A stretch of DNA of 64,000 nt from Paenibacillus sp. D2_2 (GCF_031199965.1 NZ_CP133605.1:4609001-4673000); one strand, 5' to 3'. Shown: positions 9,490 through 19,553, counted from the first letter of the stretch. A program made the numbers and translations. The notes: generated by a model not told the origin, from the letters alone.

Positions 9490-10047
9490 TTATTCCTTCT
9501 CCTCATTGCGCAATACCATATGAATATGATCCTCCCATACACCATTGATCTTTAAATACTTATACGCCAATCCTTCATGATAGAAGCCGAGCTTTTCTAC
9601 AACCTTCAAAGACGCGCCATTCCTTGGCATAATATTCGCTTCGATTCTATGCAAGCCTAGCTCTCCAAAGGCATATTCCACAACCCGCTGTAGCGCCTCC
9701 GTCATGAATCCCTGATCACGCTCTTGTCCATCCAGTCCGTATCCCAAATGACAGGATTGGAAAGCCCCTCTTGCGATATTGCTTAGCGAAATAGAACCGA
9801 TAATCCGCTCTGGCTGATCTTTACGAGATATCCACCACTTGCACATCTCACCCCGGTAACTCATCATTATGCTTTGTCTAAGCTGCTCTTTTTGATACAA
9901 TTCTGAATAGTAATCCTCTGTTCGGTACGGCTCCCATTCGGCCAAGGATACACGGTTATCCTGAATATAACGGGTTACAGCAGCACTATCCTGGTCATCC
10001 AGCATTCTCAAGATCAGACGATCTGTATAAAGTATAGATTTCATCAT
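9490..10047 (-). CDS. GNAT N-acetyltransferase (RimJ/RimL type)
   Basis: A 185-aa acetyltransferase. YTDRLILRMLDDQDS starts the fold, CHLGYGLDGQERDQGFMTEA binds acetyl-CoA and NGASLKVVEKLGF is the C-terminal motif. The double ATG at 10047/10044 sits just after GAGGTTA. It resembles RimJ-type ribosomal-protein acetyltransferases but the target is unknown. It is the first of three same-strand genes (two acetyltransferases flanking DUF1361). Confidence 0.82.
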   Translation of the reverse strand: MMKSILYTDRLILRMLDDQDSAAVTRYIQDNRVSLAEWEPYRTEDYYSELYQKEQLRQSIMMSYRGEMCKWWISRKDQPERIIGSISLSNIARGAFQSCHLGYGLDGQERDQGFMTEALQRVVEYAFGELGLHRIEANIMPRNGASLKVVEKLGFYHEGLAYKYLKINGVWEDHIHMVLRNEEKE

Positions 10048-10110
10048 TAACCTCACATTTCCAGTTCAATAACTTTGATCAGATTCGAATCGATAAAGGA
10101 GCGCTCTTGT

Positions 10111-10457
10111 ATGCAGCCGTTTACTGTACAGGTTATTCATATTATTTCATCCATTCCGAAAGGGAAGGTAATGACCTACGGTCAGATCGCCAAAGAGGCC
10201 GGAAGCCCTCGCGCGGCCAGACAGGTCGTACGTATTCTTCATTCCATGAGCCGCAAATATCAGCTTCCCTGGCACAGAGTGGTGAACTCACGGGAGAAAT
10301 TGCCCTTCAGGATGATGAGGGCGCTTCGCTTCAGAGAATGCTTCTGGAGGCAGAGGGCGTATACATCGGGCTTAAAGGAGGGATCGATTTAGAGCAATAC
10401 ATGCATCAACCCTCTCCATCATCCGTACAAAACAGCCCTCAACAAGAACTACTTTAA
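10111..10457 (+). CDS. Alkyltransferase-like protein (MGMT fold, one apparent frameshift)
   Basis: A 115-aa protein with the DNA-binding domain of O6-alkylguanine-DNA alkyltransferase. GKVMTYGQIAKEAG and ARQVVRILHSM form the helix-turn-helix. The active-site motif reads PWHRV, with Trp where MGMT has the acceptor Cys, which marks ATL proteins: they flip and flag alkylated guanine for nucleotide-excision repair instead of repairing it. The frame shifts at about 10292; one more G in CGGGAG gives NSRGEIALQDDEGASLQ and the stop at 10457. AAAGGAG precedes the start by nine bases. Its end overlaps convergent nagZ by nine bases. Confidence 0.85.
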
Positions 10458-11756
10458 TTTATATTCAGTCAAAAATTGTTGGATACGCTTGTTGATCTGT
10501 TTGATATCCGGCCCTTTCGCCAGGTCATCGGTCAACTTATATTTCTCCTTCAGCTCAAGCACCTTGTACACACGATCATTGAGTACGTCCATCGGGATCG
10601 TTCCCTGCTCTACAGCAGCGGTAATTGCTTGAATGGCTGCCTTCTCCTTCTCGAACTCGTGTCCGATCAGCAAGATATTTCCGCCTGCCAGAACGAACTG
10701 AACGGCGGCATCTTCTATTGTATAATGCTCAGAAATAGCTCCCATCGTCATATCGTCTGAAATAACGACCCCGTCGAAGCCAAGTTCATCGCGTAGCAGT
10801 TCTTGAATTACCGCCTTGGAGAACGATGCTGGATGATCCGGATCGAGATGCGGTATCAGCAGATGAGCAACCATCACAACGTCAGCATCAGCCTCAATCG
10901 CTGCCTGAAAGGGAACGAGCTCCAGCTTGCGCAGTCGTTCCATGTCATGCTCAACGACTGGAAGTCCCAGGTGTGAATCAACGGAAGTATCTCCATGTCC
11001 CGGGAAATGCTTGACGACAGGGATCACCCCTCGCCCACTCAGCCCCTTCATCTCTGCAAGCCCCATCTCAGTGACCGCCTGGGCTGATGAGCTGTACGAG
11101 CGGTCGCCGATCACCGGATTATCGGGATTGCTATTGACGTCTAGCACAGGAGCAAAATCCAGATTTAATCCGAATCCAGCCAATTCCGTGCCTATAATAT
11201 CTCCCAGTTCTTCCGCCGCCTTTGCATCTCCTACCGCGCCGATCTTCGCTGCAGCTGGCAGCCTGGTATATTCGACAGGCATTCGGGAGACCCGTCCTCC
11301 CTCCTCATCGACGCTGAGGAATAACGGAACCGGATTATCTTTATTCTCCTGCTTGAGCTGGTTGAACAGGGATAAAGCTTGTTTCGTATTCTCTATATTA
11401 TTCTTATAGAAAATAACCCCTCCAACATGCTGCTGTTGCAGCAGTTCCCGAATACTGTCATTGCTCGTAGTCCCGTCCATGCCAACGATGAACAATTGTC
11501 CAATCTTCTCGGACGTACTAAGCGAATCCAGCTTCACCTGCACCGGATCTGCAGGCTCGGGCGATGGAGATGGCTGGTGATTCCCTTCACCATTCTGCTT
11601 GCCCGTCAAGTTTCCATCTGTCTCAGATGACGTGTTTCCACCATGATCGTTATGACCAGAGTTCGAACCACCGCTACCACTACTGCAACCCGCGACTATT
11701 AATACAGCTGCAAACAGGGGAATACATACATATCGAAAAAGAACTCGTTCTCTCAT
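10449..11756 (-). CDS. nagZ: NagZ-type beta-N-acetylhexosaminidase lipoprotein (GH3)
   Basis: A 435-aa GH3 glycosidase. The signal peptide ends in the lipobox VAGC (Cys near residue 24), then comes a Ser/Gly/Asn-rich linker of ~50 residues. KHFPGHGDT with the following SHLGLP carries the catalytic His/Asp dyad typical of NagZ, and SDDMTMGA contains the expected nucleophile Asp. The family removes terminal N-acetylglucosamine from muropeptides; the lipid anchor places it outside the membrane, suggesting wall turnover. GGAGG lies eight bases before the ATG. Confidence 0.87.
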   Translation of the reverse strand: MRERVLFRYVCIPLFAAVLIVAGCSSGSGGSNSGHNDHGGNTSSETDGNLTGKQNGEGNHQPSPSPEPADPVQVKLDSLSTSEKIGQLFIVGMDGTTSNDSIRELLQQQHVGGVIFYKNNIENTKQALSLFNQLKQENKDNPVPLFLSVDEEGGRVSRMPVEYTRLPAAAKIGAVGDAKAAEELGDIIGTELAGFGLNLDFAPVLDVNSNPDNPVIGDRSYSSSAQAVTEMGLAEMKGLSGRGVIPVVKHFPGHGDTSVDSHLGLPVVEHDMERLRKLELVPFQAAIEADADVVMVAHLLIPHLDPDHPASFSKAVIQELLRDELGFDGVVISDDMTMGAISEHYTIEDAAVQFVLAGGNILLIGHEFEKEKAAIQAITAAVEQGTIPMDVLNDRVYKVLELKEKYKLTDDLAKGPDIKQINKRIQQFLTEYKLK

Positions 11757-11913
11757 TCCTTATGCCTCCAGTAAATGATACCTTGTAATGACCCTTTACA
11801 AATGAGCCGATCCCTTTCATTGTAGCTGTGTTTTCTTTATTTTTCCAGACGCCTTGAATAGAAAAGGAGACATCCTACTGAACAATGTCTCCCCTTATCC
11901 AATTTACCTCTTA

Positions 11914-12948
11914 CTAATACCACTCATGCAGGAGCTGCTCTATCTGCTTCTCCGCTTCTTCCATAGAACTCGCAGTAATCGTTATAAAATCACTGTCCAC
12001 ATAATTCTGCTCCGAGTAGGCGTATCGTTTGTCATAATAATGAAGTAGCAGCAATTCCACAGCTCGCGCATATTCCCCTTGCTCTAAGCAGTCAGCAATT
12101 TCTGCAGCAATAGGTACATGAATCTTCGAGCGTATTTTCTGAAAATCAGCGATACAATCCTGTGGATACTTCCAAGGCTCATAGTCATTCAAAATATTTT
12201 GCACGCGGACTTCGAGTGGTAGCTCCAACTTAACATGTCGTCCATAATTCTTCTTAGACAAGATGAAGTCAGGCACGCAAATTTTACCGATTCGCTTGCT
12301 CTCTGCCTCCAGCATGATATAGTCACTCTGTTGCTGACGTAGTAGCTCATCCAGAAGCAAGGAATCGAACATCCTCTGATTATTTGCTTGCAGTCCAATA
12401 TGCCCGAAGGCCGAACCACGATGACCGGCCATTCCCTCCAGATCAACCACCGGATAGCCCTTGGCCTGCAAATTACGTAAAATAACCGTCTTCCCATTTC
12501 CAGTATTCCCGTGAATAACTAGAGCATTTGGTTTAAATTCCATGACCATGTTCTCTAATGTCGCGACGACCCATTTCCTATATTCCTGGTAGCCTCCAGC
12601 TAGTCGATAGACATGAATATCCATCAGAGACAATAATGTCGCTGTCGTCTTGCTACGCATGCCCCCCGCCAACAGAACACGGACTTGGGTCCTTGTATAT
12701 CGGCAAATTGACGGATAAACTGGGAAGCTTGGCAGACACAATCTCCAAGCCCCGTTCTTTGGCAGCATCAACGCTTACCCTTTTATATAACGTTCCTATC
12801 TCGGCCCGTTCCTGATCATCAAACAAGGGAATATTAACACTGCCTGGAATCGTCGATTCGGCATATTCTGAGGGAGAACGGACGTCGATCATCGTCATAC
12901 CCTTGTCTTTTTCTCTAACCACTCCGTAATGCTAAGATCCTGAAACAT
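11914..12948 (-). CDS. mnmH: tRNA 2-selenouridine synthase (three apparent frameshifts)
   Basis: SelU/MnmH uses selenophosphate to turn 2-thiouridine at the tRNA wobble position into 2-selenouridine. The N-terminal rhodanese domain (MIDVRSPSEYAESTIPGS) should end with the active-site loop CWRGGMRSKT, followed by a P-loop domain with HGNTGNGKT. As read the gene is split by three single-base losses: an A-run at ~12912, near 12709, and a G7 run read as six at ~12662, exactly in the active-site loop. Restoring them gives one 345-aa frame from ATG 12948. It lies 45 bp downstream of selD, its selenium-donor gene. Confidence 0.87.
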
Positions 12949-12993
12949 TAATCCCTTTCCCTTCCTGCTGCTTGTAGAGGTTGTTTAACCTTA

Positions 12994-14043
12994 CTATTCA
13001 ACGACAATACGGCCTGGGTGCTGATCTGTTACTTCACCAATCAGACTCGCCTCAACCCCTGCTTTAACTAGCTCATCCAGCAAGGAATCAGCTTCTTCAG
13101 CCGCAACGGCAATCAGCAGACCACCTGAAGTCACAGCATCGCAGAGAATCCAGCGATCGATCTGATCCATCGTATCTGGGAACGAAATATCTGTCTCCAC
13201 ATGAGCGAAGTTATTCTTCGTTCCGCCAGGGATGAACCCATTCTCGGCCAGCTCGCGCACGCGTGGCAGCACTGGAACCTGATTCTGCTTGATATGAATC
13301 CCCATTCCACTTCCTTTTGCCATTTCCAGAGTATGTCCCATCAAGCCGAATCCAGTCACATCAGTACAAGCATGAACCGTGTAAGGCTCCATAATTTCTG
13401 CTGCCTTTCTATTCAGCGTCGACATCACGCGAGTAACACGCTCTGTCTCCTCTGCAGTAAGCTGACCTTTCTTGATCGAGGTCGTCATAATTCCGACTCC
13501 GATTGGCTTCGTCAGAATCAGCTTATCACCAGCCTTCGTACCGGCATTCGTTCTGACCTTGTCCGGATGCACTAAACCAGTAACAGCAAGGCCGAATTTA
13601 GGCTCCTTATCATCGATCGAATGACCACCGACCAAGGTTGCTCCAGCTTCCCGTACCTTGTCCGCAGCTCCACGCAAAATATCAGCCAGAATATTCTTGT
13701 CCAGCGTTGAAATTGGAAAAGCTACAATGTTCATAACTGTCAAAGGCTTACCACCCATTGCATATATATCGCTAATCGCGTTGGCCGCAGCGATCTGTCC
13801 GAAGGAATACGGATCATCAACAATCGGCGTAAAGAAATCCAGCGTTTGTACCAGAGCAAGATCGTCGCTGATTTTATATACTCCTGCATCATCGCTTGTG
13901 TCCAGGCCGACCAACAAATCCGGATTTGGCTCTGTTGGCGGTAAGCTACGGATTACCTGCATTAGATCTGCAGGACCTATCTTGCAGCCACAACCTCCTT
14001 TGCTTGTTAAGGTTGTTAATTTCACTGTATTGGAAGCTTCCAT
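12994..14043 (-). CDS. selD: Selenide, water dikinase
   Basis: A 349-aa SelD, which makes selenophosphate from selenide and ATP. The N-terminal GGCGCKIGP holds the catalytic Cys and Lys; the nucleophile is Cys here, so no selenocysteine decoding is needed for this copy. DTSDDAGVY and VGGHSIDD are conserved ATP/metal-binding segments, and the AIRS-like two-domain length is normal. With mnmH directly downstream, it probably supplies selenium for tRNA modification; no selA or selB is in the window. Confidence 0.93.
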   Translation of the reverse strand: MEASNTVKLTTLTSKGGCGCKIGPADLMQVIRSLPPTEPNPDLLVGLDTSDDAGVYKISDDLALVQTLDFFTPIVDDPYSFGQIAAANAISDIYAMGGKPLTVMNIVAFPISTLDKNILADILRGAADKVREAGATLVGGHSIDDKEPKFGLAVTGLVHPDKVRTNAGTKAGDKLILTKPIGVGIMTTSIKKGQLTAEETERVTRVMSTLNRKAAEIMEPYTVHACTDVTGFGLMGHTLEMAKGSGMGIHIKQNQVPVLPRVRELAENGFIPGGTKNNFAHVETDISFPDTMDQIDRWILCDAVTSGGLLIAVAAEEADSLLDELVKAGVEASLIGEVTDQHPGRIVVE

Positions 14044-14101
14044 GTAAACGTCACTATCCTTCCTATCATTTATTGCTTGCCATAAATATTTTAGATATAC
14101 G

Positions 14102-14190
14102 TGTCAAAAGACTGGTATTCAGTACCGAGAAGGTTGGATGAAGCTAGGTACTGAGGAACGGAACGTACGTAGTTAATCGTACTCCTATAC
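14102..14190 (-). repeat. GTTCAAAAAG-family repeat, right half
   Basis: The segment TTCAGTACCGAGAAGG, TTGGATGAAGCTAG, TACTGAGGAACGGAACGTAC follows the reverse-oriented right half of the dispersed repeat and stops at the position of its central hairpin. Confidence 0.65.
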
Positions 14191-14223
14191 CCTAATGTAA
14201 GGCAACTACTTCAAATAGTATTG

Positions 14224-14613
14224 TTACTCTTCAGCAGAAGCGATAGTCTCCGACTTTTCCACAGTTTTGATACGAAAAATAAAATAATAGTACATAAACG
14301 AGATAAGTAGTAGGATACAACCTCTGCCGATCCAATTCTGCATCACAATAAAGGATACTGTCATCATAGAAGTAGCTAGTATAAGTATACCGATTTTGGC
14401 GCGAAGCGTCATTGAACGAGAGTTAATGAATTCTTCTAAATGTTCCTTGTACAGCTTCGTATCGCAGAACCAACGGTGAAACCGATTCGAACCTTTGGAG
14501 AAGAAGAACGAGGCGAGAAGCAGGAACGGGGTCGTAGGCAGTACGGGAAGAAATACTCCAACCGCCCCTAAGCCTAAAAACAAAAAACCTAATGTTACAT
14601 ATAAATACTTCAT
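14224..14613 (-). CDS. DUF454 (YbaN-like) inner-membrane protein
   Basis: A 129-aa protein with an N-terminal helix (YVTLGFLFLGLGAVGVFLPVLPTTPF) whose LPxLPTTPF phrase is diagnostic of DUF454/YbaN, then an amphipathic FFSKGSNRFHRWF stretch and two more helices. Function unknown. AGGAGG lies just before the double ATG (14616/14613); spacing favours the second. Between this gene and sdhB (14617-15041) lies one full-length dispersed repeat and otherwise nothing recognisable. Confidence 0.83.
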   Translation of the reverse strand: MKYLYVTLGFLFLGLGAVGVFLPVLPTTPFLLLASFFFSKGSNRFHRWFCDTKLYKEHLEEFINSRSMTLRAKIGILILATSMMTVSFIVMQNWIGRGCILLLISFMYYYFIFRIKTVEKSETIASAEE

Positions 14614-14799
14614 CATTGGCCTCCTAAGTTAAGGTGCAAGGTCAATTTATATATTTTAAATATAAGTGAAATAGTTCACGTGAATAGGAACGGGCTAATA
14701 TCATATTAGCTTCGCTAACCTTAGCATGCGGCATCGGAGATCGTCAATCCGAAGGCTAGCGCGTATCTTTCTGGTATCCTTCCTTCTTTTTTAGTGCGT

Positions 14800-14967
14800 G
14801 TTCAAAAAGGCCGGTTTTCAGCACCAAGAAGGTTGGATGAAGCTAGGGACTGAGGAGCGGAGCGTACGTTTTGGGTACGTGAGCACCGGAAGGCCCGGAT
14901 GAATTCAAGATTCGATGTCGAATAAGCTCTCCGTGTTACTTCGTGATCAAAAGCGGATTTTTTGAAC
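14800..14967 (-). repeat. GTTCAAAAAG-family repeat, full length (168 bp)
   Basis: A complete copy in reverse orientation. It begins GTTCAAAAAGGCC, passes through CAGCACCAAGAAGGTTGGA and GAGCACCGGAAGGCCCGG, and ends GATTTTTTGAAC, so its two ends are inverted copies of each other. It sits in the gap after sdhB. Confidence 0.85.
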
Positions 14968-15041
14968 AACCTCTTTAAGACAAAAAAATTCCTATACCCC
15001 AGTCTATTCATGGGATATAGGAATCCATTCTACGCGCGGTA

Positions 15042-15812
15042 TTACACTCCTAACCAACGCTTGAACATATGCTTGGTTGTCGCTTTATTCATCTCAGCGA
15101 TCGAGGTCGTCAATGGAATGCCTTTTGGACATGCACGTACACAATTCTGCGAGTTGCCGCAGCCCTCAATGCCTCCATCTTCCATCAGTGCTTCAATCCT
15201 CTCCTCGGCGTTCATTTCACCTGTCGGGTGAGCATTGAACAGACGCACCTGAGAAATCGGAGCTGGACCGATAAAGTCTGTCTTCTCATTCACATTCGGA
15301 CAAGCTTCCAGACAGACGCCGCAGGTCATACATTTCGATAGCTCATATGCCCATTGACGCTTCTTCTCTGCCATTCTTGGTCCCGGACCGAGATCATAAG
15401 TACCATCGATCGGAATCCAGGCTTTTACCCGCTTCAGAGCGTTGAACATCCGGCTGCGATCGATAACCAGGTCACGTACGACCGGGAAGGTACGCATCGG
15501 TTCGATGCGAATCGGCTGTTCCAGATTATCAACCAGAGCCGCACAGGCCTGACGCGGCTTACCGTTAATCACCATCGAGCAGGCTCCACACACTTCTTCA
15601 AGGCAATTCGATTCCCAGCACACTGGCGCAATATGCTCACCCTTGGCATTAATCGGATTACGCTGAATTTCCATTAAAGAACTAATTACATTCATACCCG
15701 GGCGATAGTCAATCTCGAATTCCTCGGTATAAGACTTCGTCTCCGGTCCGTCCTGGCGCGTTATAATAAACTTTACTTTTTTGCCTGCTGCTCTTGTTTC
15801 CGCCATTGCCAT
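15042..15812 (-). CDS. sdhB: Succinate dehydrogenase iron-sulfur subunit
   Basis: A 256-aa SdhB. The N-terminal ferredoxin domain holds the [2Fe-2S] cysteines in CLEEVCGACSMVI; the C-terminal domain holds CMTCGVCLEACP and CVRACP for the [4Fe-4S] and [3Fe-4S] clusters. It passes electrons from FAD in SdhA to menaquinone at the membrane. Third gene of sdhCAB, 12 bp after sdhA. AGGGGAG precedes a double start (15812/15806). Confidence 0.95.
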   Translation of the reverse strand: MAMAETRAAGKKVKFIITRQDGPETKSYTEEFEIDYRPGMNVISSLMEIQRNPINAKGEHIAPVCWESNCLEEVCGACSMVINGKPRQACAALVDNLEQPIRIEPMRTFPVVRDLVIDRSRMFNALKRVKAWIPIDGTYDLGPGPRMAEKKRQWAYELSKCMTCGVCLEACPNVNEKTDFIGPAPISQVRLFNAHPTGEMNAEERIEALMEDGGIEGCGNSQNCVRACPKGIPLTTSIAEMNKATTKHMFKRWLGV

Positions 15813-15824
15813 TGGTCTCCCCTC

Positions 15825-17570
15825 CTACTTATCCTTCGAATAGTCGCGAATACGCGGCGGAATTAGTGATACATCAACATCTTCATACGAAATCTGTGGC
15901 CCATCCGGCGTCCAAGTCGCCTTAGTCGTCTTCAGGAACTCTTCATCATTACGTTCTGGATAATCCGGTTTGTAATGGGCGCCGCGGCTCTCATTACGGA
16001 GCAAGGCACCAAGTGTCATCGCTTCAGCCAACTCCAGCATGTTCCACAGTTGACGGGTAAAGGCAGCCCCCGTATTATTCCAGCGCGAGGTGTCATTAAC
16101 ATTGATATCTTTATAGCGAACCTTCAGTTCTTTGATTTTGTTAATCGTTGCTTCCAAACGGTTGTTATGGCGAACTACTGTCATGTTGTCCGTCATCCAC
16201 TCACCAAGTTCTTTATGAAGCGCGTAGGCATTTTCTTTACCATCCATCTTAAGCAGTTTCTCGAATTTATCCTCTTGAGCCTTACGAGCATTATCCTGCA
16301 TTGAAGAGCTCATATCTTCGACCGATTTCTTCAAGCCGCGGATATATTCCACTGCCTTCGGACCAGCTACCATTCCACCGAAAATAGCGGACACGAGTGA
16401 GTTCGCACCAAGACGGTTCGCTCCATGATATTGATAATCGCACTCTCCAGCTGCAAACAGGCCTGGAATATTCGTCATCTGATTATAATCAACCCACATG
16501 CCGCCCATTGAATAATGGACCGCCGGGAAGATCTTCATCGGAACCTTACGCGGATCATCGCCTACGAATTTCTCGTAGATCTCGATAATACCGCCGAGCT
16601 TAACGTCCAGCTCCTTCGGATCTTTATGCGACAAATCGAGATACACCATGTTCTCGCCATTGATGCCAAGCTTCTGATCCACACATATAGAGAAGATTTC
16701 CCGTGTGGCAATATCCCGTGGAACGAGATTTCCGTAGGCTGGGTATTTATCCTCAAGGAAATACCAAGGCTTACCGTCTTTATAAGTCCAGATCCGTCCA
16801 CCCTCGCCGCGAGCTGACTCCGACATCAGACGCAGCTTATCATCGCCTGGAATCGCCGTTGGATGTATCTGAATGAATTCACCATTAGCGTAATGAACGC
16901 CTTGCTGATACACCGCGCTTGCTGCTGTTCCCGTGTTAATAACAGAGTTGGTCGTCTTACCGAAGACAATCCCGGGTCCGCCTGTTGCCAGAATAACAGC
17001 ATCCGAAGCGAAGGTTACGATCTCCATTGAGCGCAAATTTTGCGCTGTAATGCCGCGACAAGCTCCTTCGTCATCAAGAACCACCGATAGGAACTCCCAA
17101 TTCTCATATTTGACTACAAGGCCTTCTGTCTCATGACGGCGTACCTGTTCATCCAGAGCATAGAGCAACTGCTGACCTGTCGTCGCACCGGCGAACGCCG
17201 TACGATGACGCTTCGTACCGCCGAAGCGGCGGAAATCTAGCAATCCCTCTGGAGTACGGTTAAACATAACTCCCATTCTGTCCATCAAATGGATAATGCC
17301 TGGAGCCGCTTCGCACATCGCCTTCACAGGCGGCTGATTGGCCAAGAAATCACCGCCATATACGGTGTCATCGAAGTGCTCCCAAGGAGAGTCGCCCTCT
17401 CCCTTGGTATTTACCGCACCGTTAATTCCACCCTGTGCGCACACCGAGTGCGATCTCTTAACCGGAACAATTGAGAATAGATGAACCTGAACCCCAGCTT
17501 CGGCCGCCTTAATCGTAGCCATAAGCCCGGCTAGCCCTCCACCGACGACCACTATGCTTTGTTTCGACAT
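15825..17570 (-). CDS. sdhA: Succinate dehydrogenase flavoprotein subunit
   Basis: A 581-aa SdhA. VVGGGLAGL near residue 10 is the FAD dinucleotide fold; HSVCAQGGING contains the His that covalently carries FAD in this family; HPTAIPGD and the ARGEGG/HYSMGG segments shape the dicarboxylate site. Start chosen at ATG 17570, nine bases after GGAG, rather than the TTG nine bases earlier. It lies 79 bp downstream of sdhC and 12 bp upstream of sdhB. Confidence 0.95.
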   Translation of the reverse strand: MSKQSIVVVGGGLAGLMATIKAAEAGVQVHLFSIVPVKRSHSVCAQGGINGAVNTKGEGDSPWEHFDDTVYGGDFLANQPPVKAMCEAAPGIIHLMDRMGVMFNRTPEGLLDFRRFGGTKRHRTAFAGATTGQQLLYALDEQVRRHETEGLVVKYENWEFLSVVLDDEGACRGITAQNLRSMEIVTFASDAVILATGGPGIVFGKTTNSVINTGTAASAVYQQGVHYANGEFIQIHPTAIPGDDKLRLMSESARGEGGRIWTYKDGKPWYFLEDKYPAYGNLVPRDIATREIFSICVDQKLGINGENMVYLDLSHKDPKELDVKLGGIIEIYEKFVGDDPRKVPMKIFPAVHYSMGGMWVDYNQMTNIPGLFAAGECDYQYHGANRLGANSLVSAIFGGMVAGPKAVEYIRGLKKSVEDMSSSMQDNARKAQEDKFEKLLKMDGKENAYALHKELGEWMTDNMTVVRHNNRLEATINKIKELKVRYKDINVNDTSRWNNTGAAFTRQLWNMLELAEAMTLGALLRNESRGAHYKPDYPERNDEEFLKTTKATWTPDGPQISYEDVDVSLIPPRIRDYSKDK

Positions 17571-17649
17571 CCTTTTCAACTCCTAAAAGTTTTGTGAGCT
17601 AAGCTACTAGATTTACTTCGTACAAAACTTACATCGTAAGATTTATTAC

Positions 17650-18315
17650 CTAACCCAGCATTTTAATGGTTTGCAATAGAGACGTTGCCTCTGCAAATTC
17701 CACATTACGGAATGCGAACAGCGACCATACGAACATCGCCGATACGATCACGAACATAGTCATGCAAATATATGAGGATACACGCTGCGAGCGTGGCCCC
17801 ACTGTAATTCCCCAGCTAACAAGAAATGACCACAGGCCATTGGAGAAATGGAAGGAAGCAGACACGACAGCGATCACATAAATAATAAAGAATATCGGCT
17901 GCATCATAATGTCATGCATCACACTACCCAACTGGTCATGTGTTACATTGCCAAGCGCCACTTGGATCCGCGTCTCATACACGTGCCAGATAACAAACAA
18001 AAATACGATCATTCCGGTAATCCGCTGCAGCAGGTAACGCAGGTTGCGCTCCGTTGCGAAGTTGCCATTATTCGGCTTCGCTTGAAAAGCAATATATATA
18101 CCATAGACACCGTGATAAAGCAGCGGCAAATAGATGCCAACAATTTCCAGCACCAGGACCAGCGGCAGACTGTTCAGGAACGCAACACTGTCTTTAAAAC
18201 CTTGACTTCCCCCCTCAACCGCAGAGAAATTCGTAAGCATGTGCTCTAAAATGAAGAAACCTAGCGGAATAATGCCCAGAAGCGAATGCAGTTTCCTGGA
18301 ATAAAACCCTTTCAT
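17650..18315 (-). CDS. sdhC: Succinate dehydrogenase cytochrome b558 subunit
   Basis: A 221-aa membrane anchor with five hydrophobic helices, as in the Bacillus-type single-subunit, two-heme anchors. His residues in helices (LHSLLG, LEHMLTNFSA, LYHGVYG, VIWHVYETR) are candidate heme ligands. It anchors SdhAB and delivers electrons to menaquinone. First gene of the operon; AAAGGGG lies 11 bases before the ATG. Confidence 0.93.
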   Translation of the reverse strand: MKGFYSRKLHSLLGIIPLGFFILEHMLTNFSAVEGGSQGFKDSVAFLNSLPLVLVLEIVGIYLPLLYHGVYGIYIAFQAKPNNGNFATERNLRYLLQRITGMIVFLFVIWHVYETRIQVALGNVTHDQLGSVMHDIMMQPIFFIIYVIAVVSASFHFSNGLWSFLVSWGITVGPRSQRVSSYICMTMFVIVSAMFVWSLFAFRNVEFAEATSLLQTIKMLG

Positions 18316-18438
18316 AAGTTCGTGTACCCCTTTCTCATCTCCATCGTCCTATTTCATACTCATACATCAACATTCGACAGCAGCCTGCAAAATACAGCGT
18401 AAATGATAATTCGCACAAACAGCCATCTATCCTGCCTT

Positions 18439-18501
18439 GTTACAAAAGTAACATGTGAACAACTTGTGTCACTTTCATGTTACTCCTTTTTAGCTTATAA
18501 T
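18439..18501 (+). promoter_or_regulatory. Inverted repeats and -10 box between sdhC and the LysR gene
   Basis: The 280-bp divergent gap contains GTTACaaaaGTAAC (18439-18452) and AGTAACATG (18447-18455) facing CATGTTACT (18476-18484), with a TATAAT at 18496-18501 oriented toward the LysR gene. Repeated GTAAC half-sites next to a divergent LTTR gene are the usual layout of an LTTR operator. The binding protein is an inference. Confidence 0.45.
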
Positions 18502-18595
18502 GGAATTGCAATATAATTATTAACTGTTATAACAATTATGCATAAGATAAACTTCATAATCCGTCGAAATATATTGAATAAAGAGGGGGATCGAA

Positions 18596-19497
18596 TTGCT
18601 GGAAGAACTGATTGTCTTTATTACCGTCGTAGAACAGTCTAGTTTAAATAGAGCTTCAAAGCTGCTGAATTTGTCTCAGCCTGCCCTATCGAGGAAGATC
18701 GCTAAGCTGGAGGAAGAATGGGGAGTCGCTCTGTTCAATCGTAACGGCAAGAAACTGGAGCTGACGCGCGTTGGTCATGAGGCCTACCTGTATGCCCTGG
18801 AGCAGCGCCAGCGTCATCAGAACTTCCTACAGTCTGTCTCTCGCTTCAAAACGGCTAATCGCAGTACTGTAACACTAGGCGCCAGTCTCACGACACTGCA
18901 GACGACACTACCTCCCTCGTTACAGCGCTGATGAATAACTACCCCGATATGGAGGTCAAGCTGCTCACCGGTAAAACCCATGAAATTGTCTCCTATGTAA
19001 AGGAGAAAAAAGTCGATATAGGCGTCATTGCGTCCTCTATTAATGAGTCAGGCTTAAAATGCATTCCACTTTTCCAGGATCATCTTGAGCTTGTCGTCCC
19101 ACGAGGTCATGAGCTTGCGGAAGGTGGTCCAGTAGCGATGGAAGATCTGAACGGACGTTCGATGATTATTTTCTCTAAAGGTACATGGTATCGCAAACTG
19201 ATCGATGAAGTATTCGTACGCTACGGCATTATCCCTGATATTCGGATGGAGATTGATTCTTTCGAAGCGATCGTACGTCTCCTGCCAACTTGCAAAGCTG
19301 CTACCCTACTTCCTAAATCCTATTTGCGCAATCAACTCCTGAAAGACAATGATCTAGTCACCCTGCCGATGAGAGAGCTTGCACAGACGCGTCGGGAGAC
19401 CTGCCTGATCTACGGCAGCAAGACGAATCTGAGCAGTGAAATCAAAGAGTGGGTGAACGATATTCGGAGCCATTTGATCGAGATTCTTACTATATAA
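18596..19497 (+). CDS. LysR-family regulator divergent from sdhCAB (one apparent frameshift)
   Basis: A 300-aa LTTR once one base is restored. The N-terminal HTH (RASKLLNLSQPALSRKIAKLE) and linker are in the first frame to ~18912; the effector domain, from LVTALMNNYPDMEVKLL, is in the next. An extra C in CTACCTCCC joins them as TTLPSLVTAL. The start is TTG at 18596, seven bases after AAGAGGGGG. It probably regulates itself and perhaps sdhCAB, judging only by position. Confidence 0.85.
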
Positions 19498-19553
19498 ATA
19501 GAAAGTAAATTTATTCGAACGACTGCTGTCAGAATTAGATATGTATACAAAAG

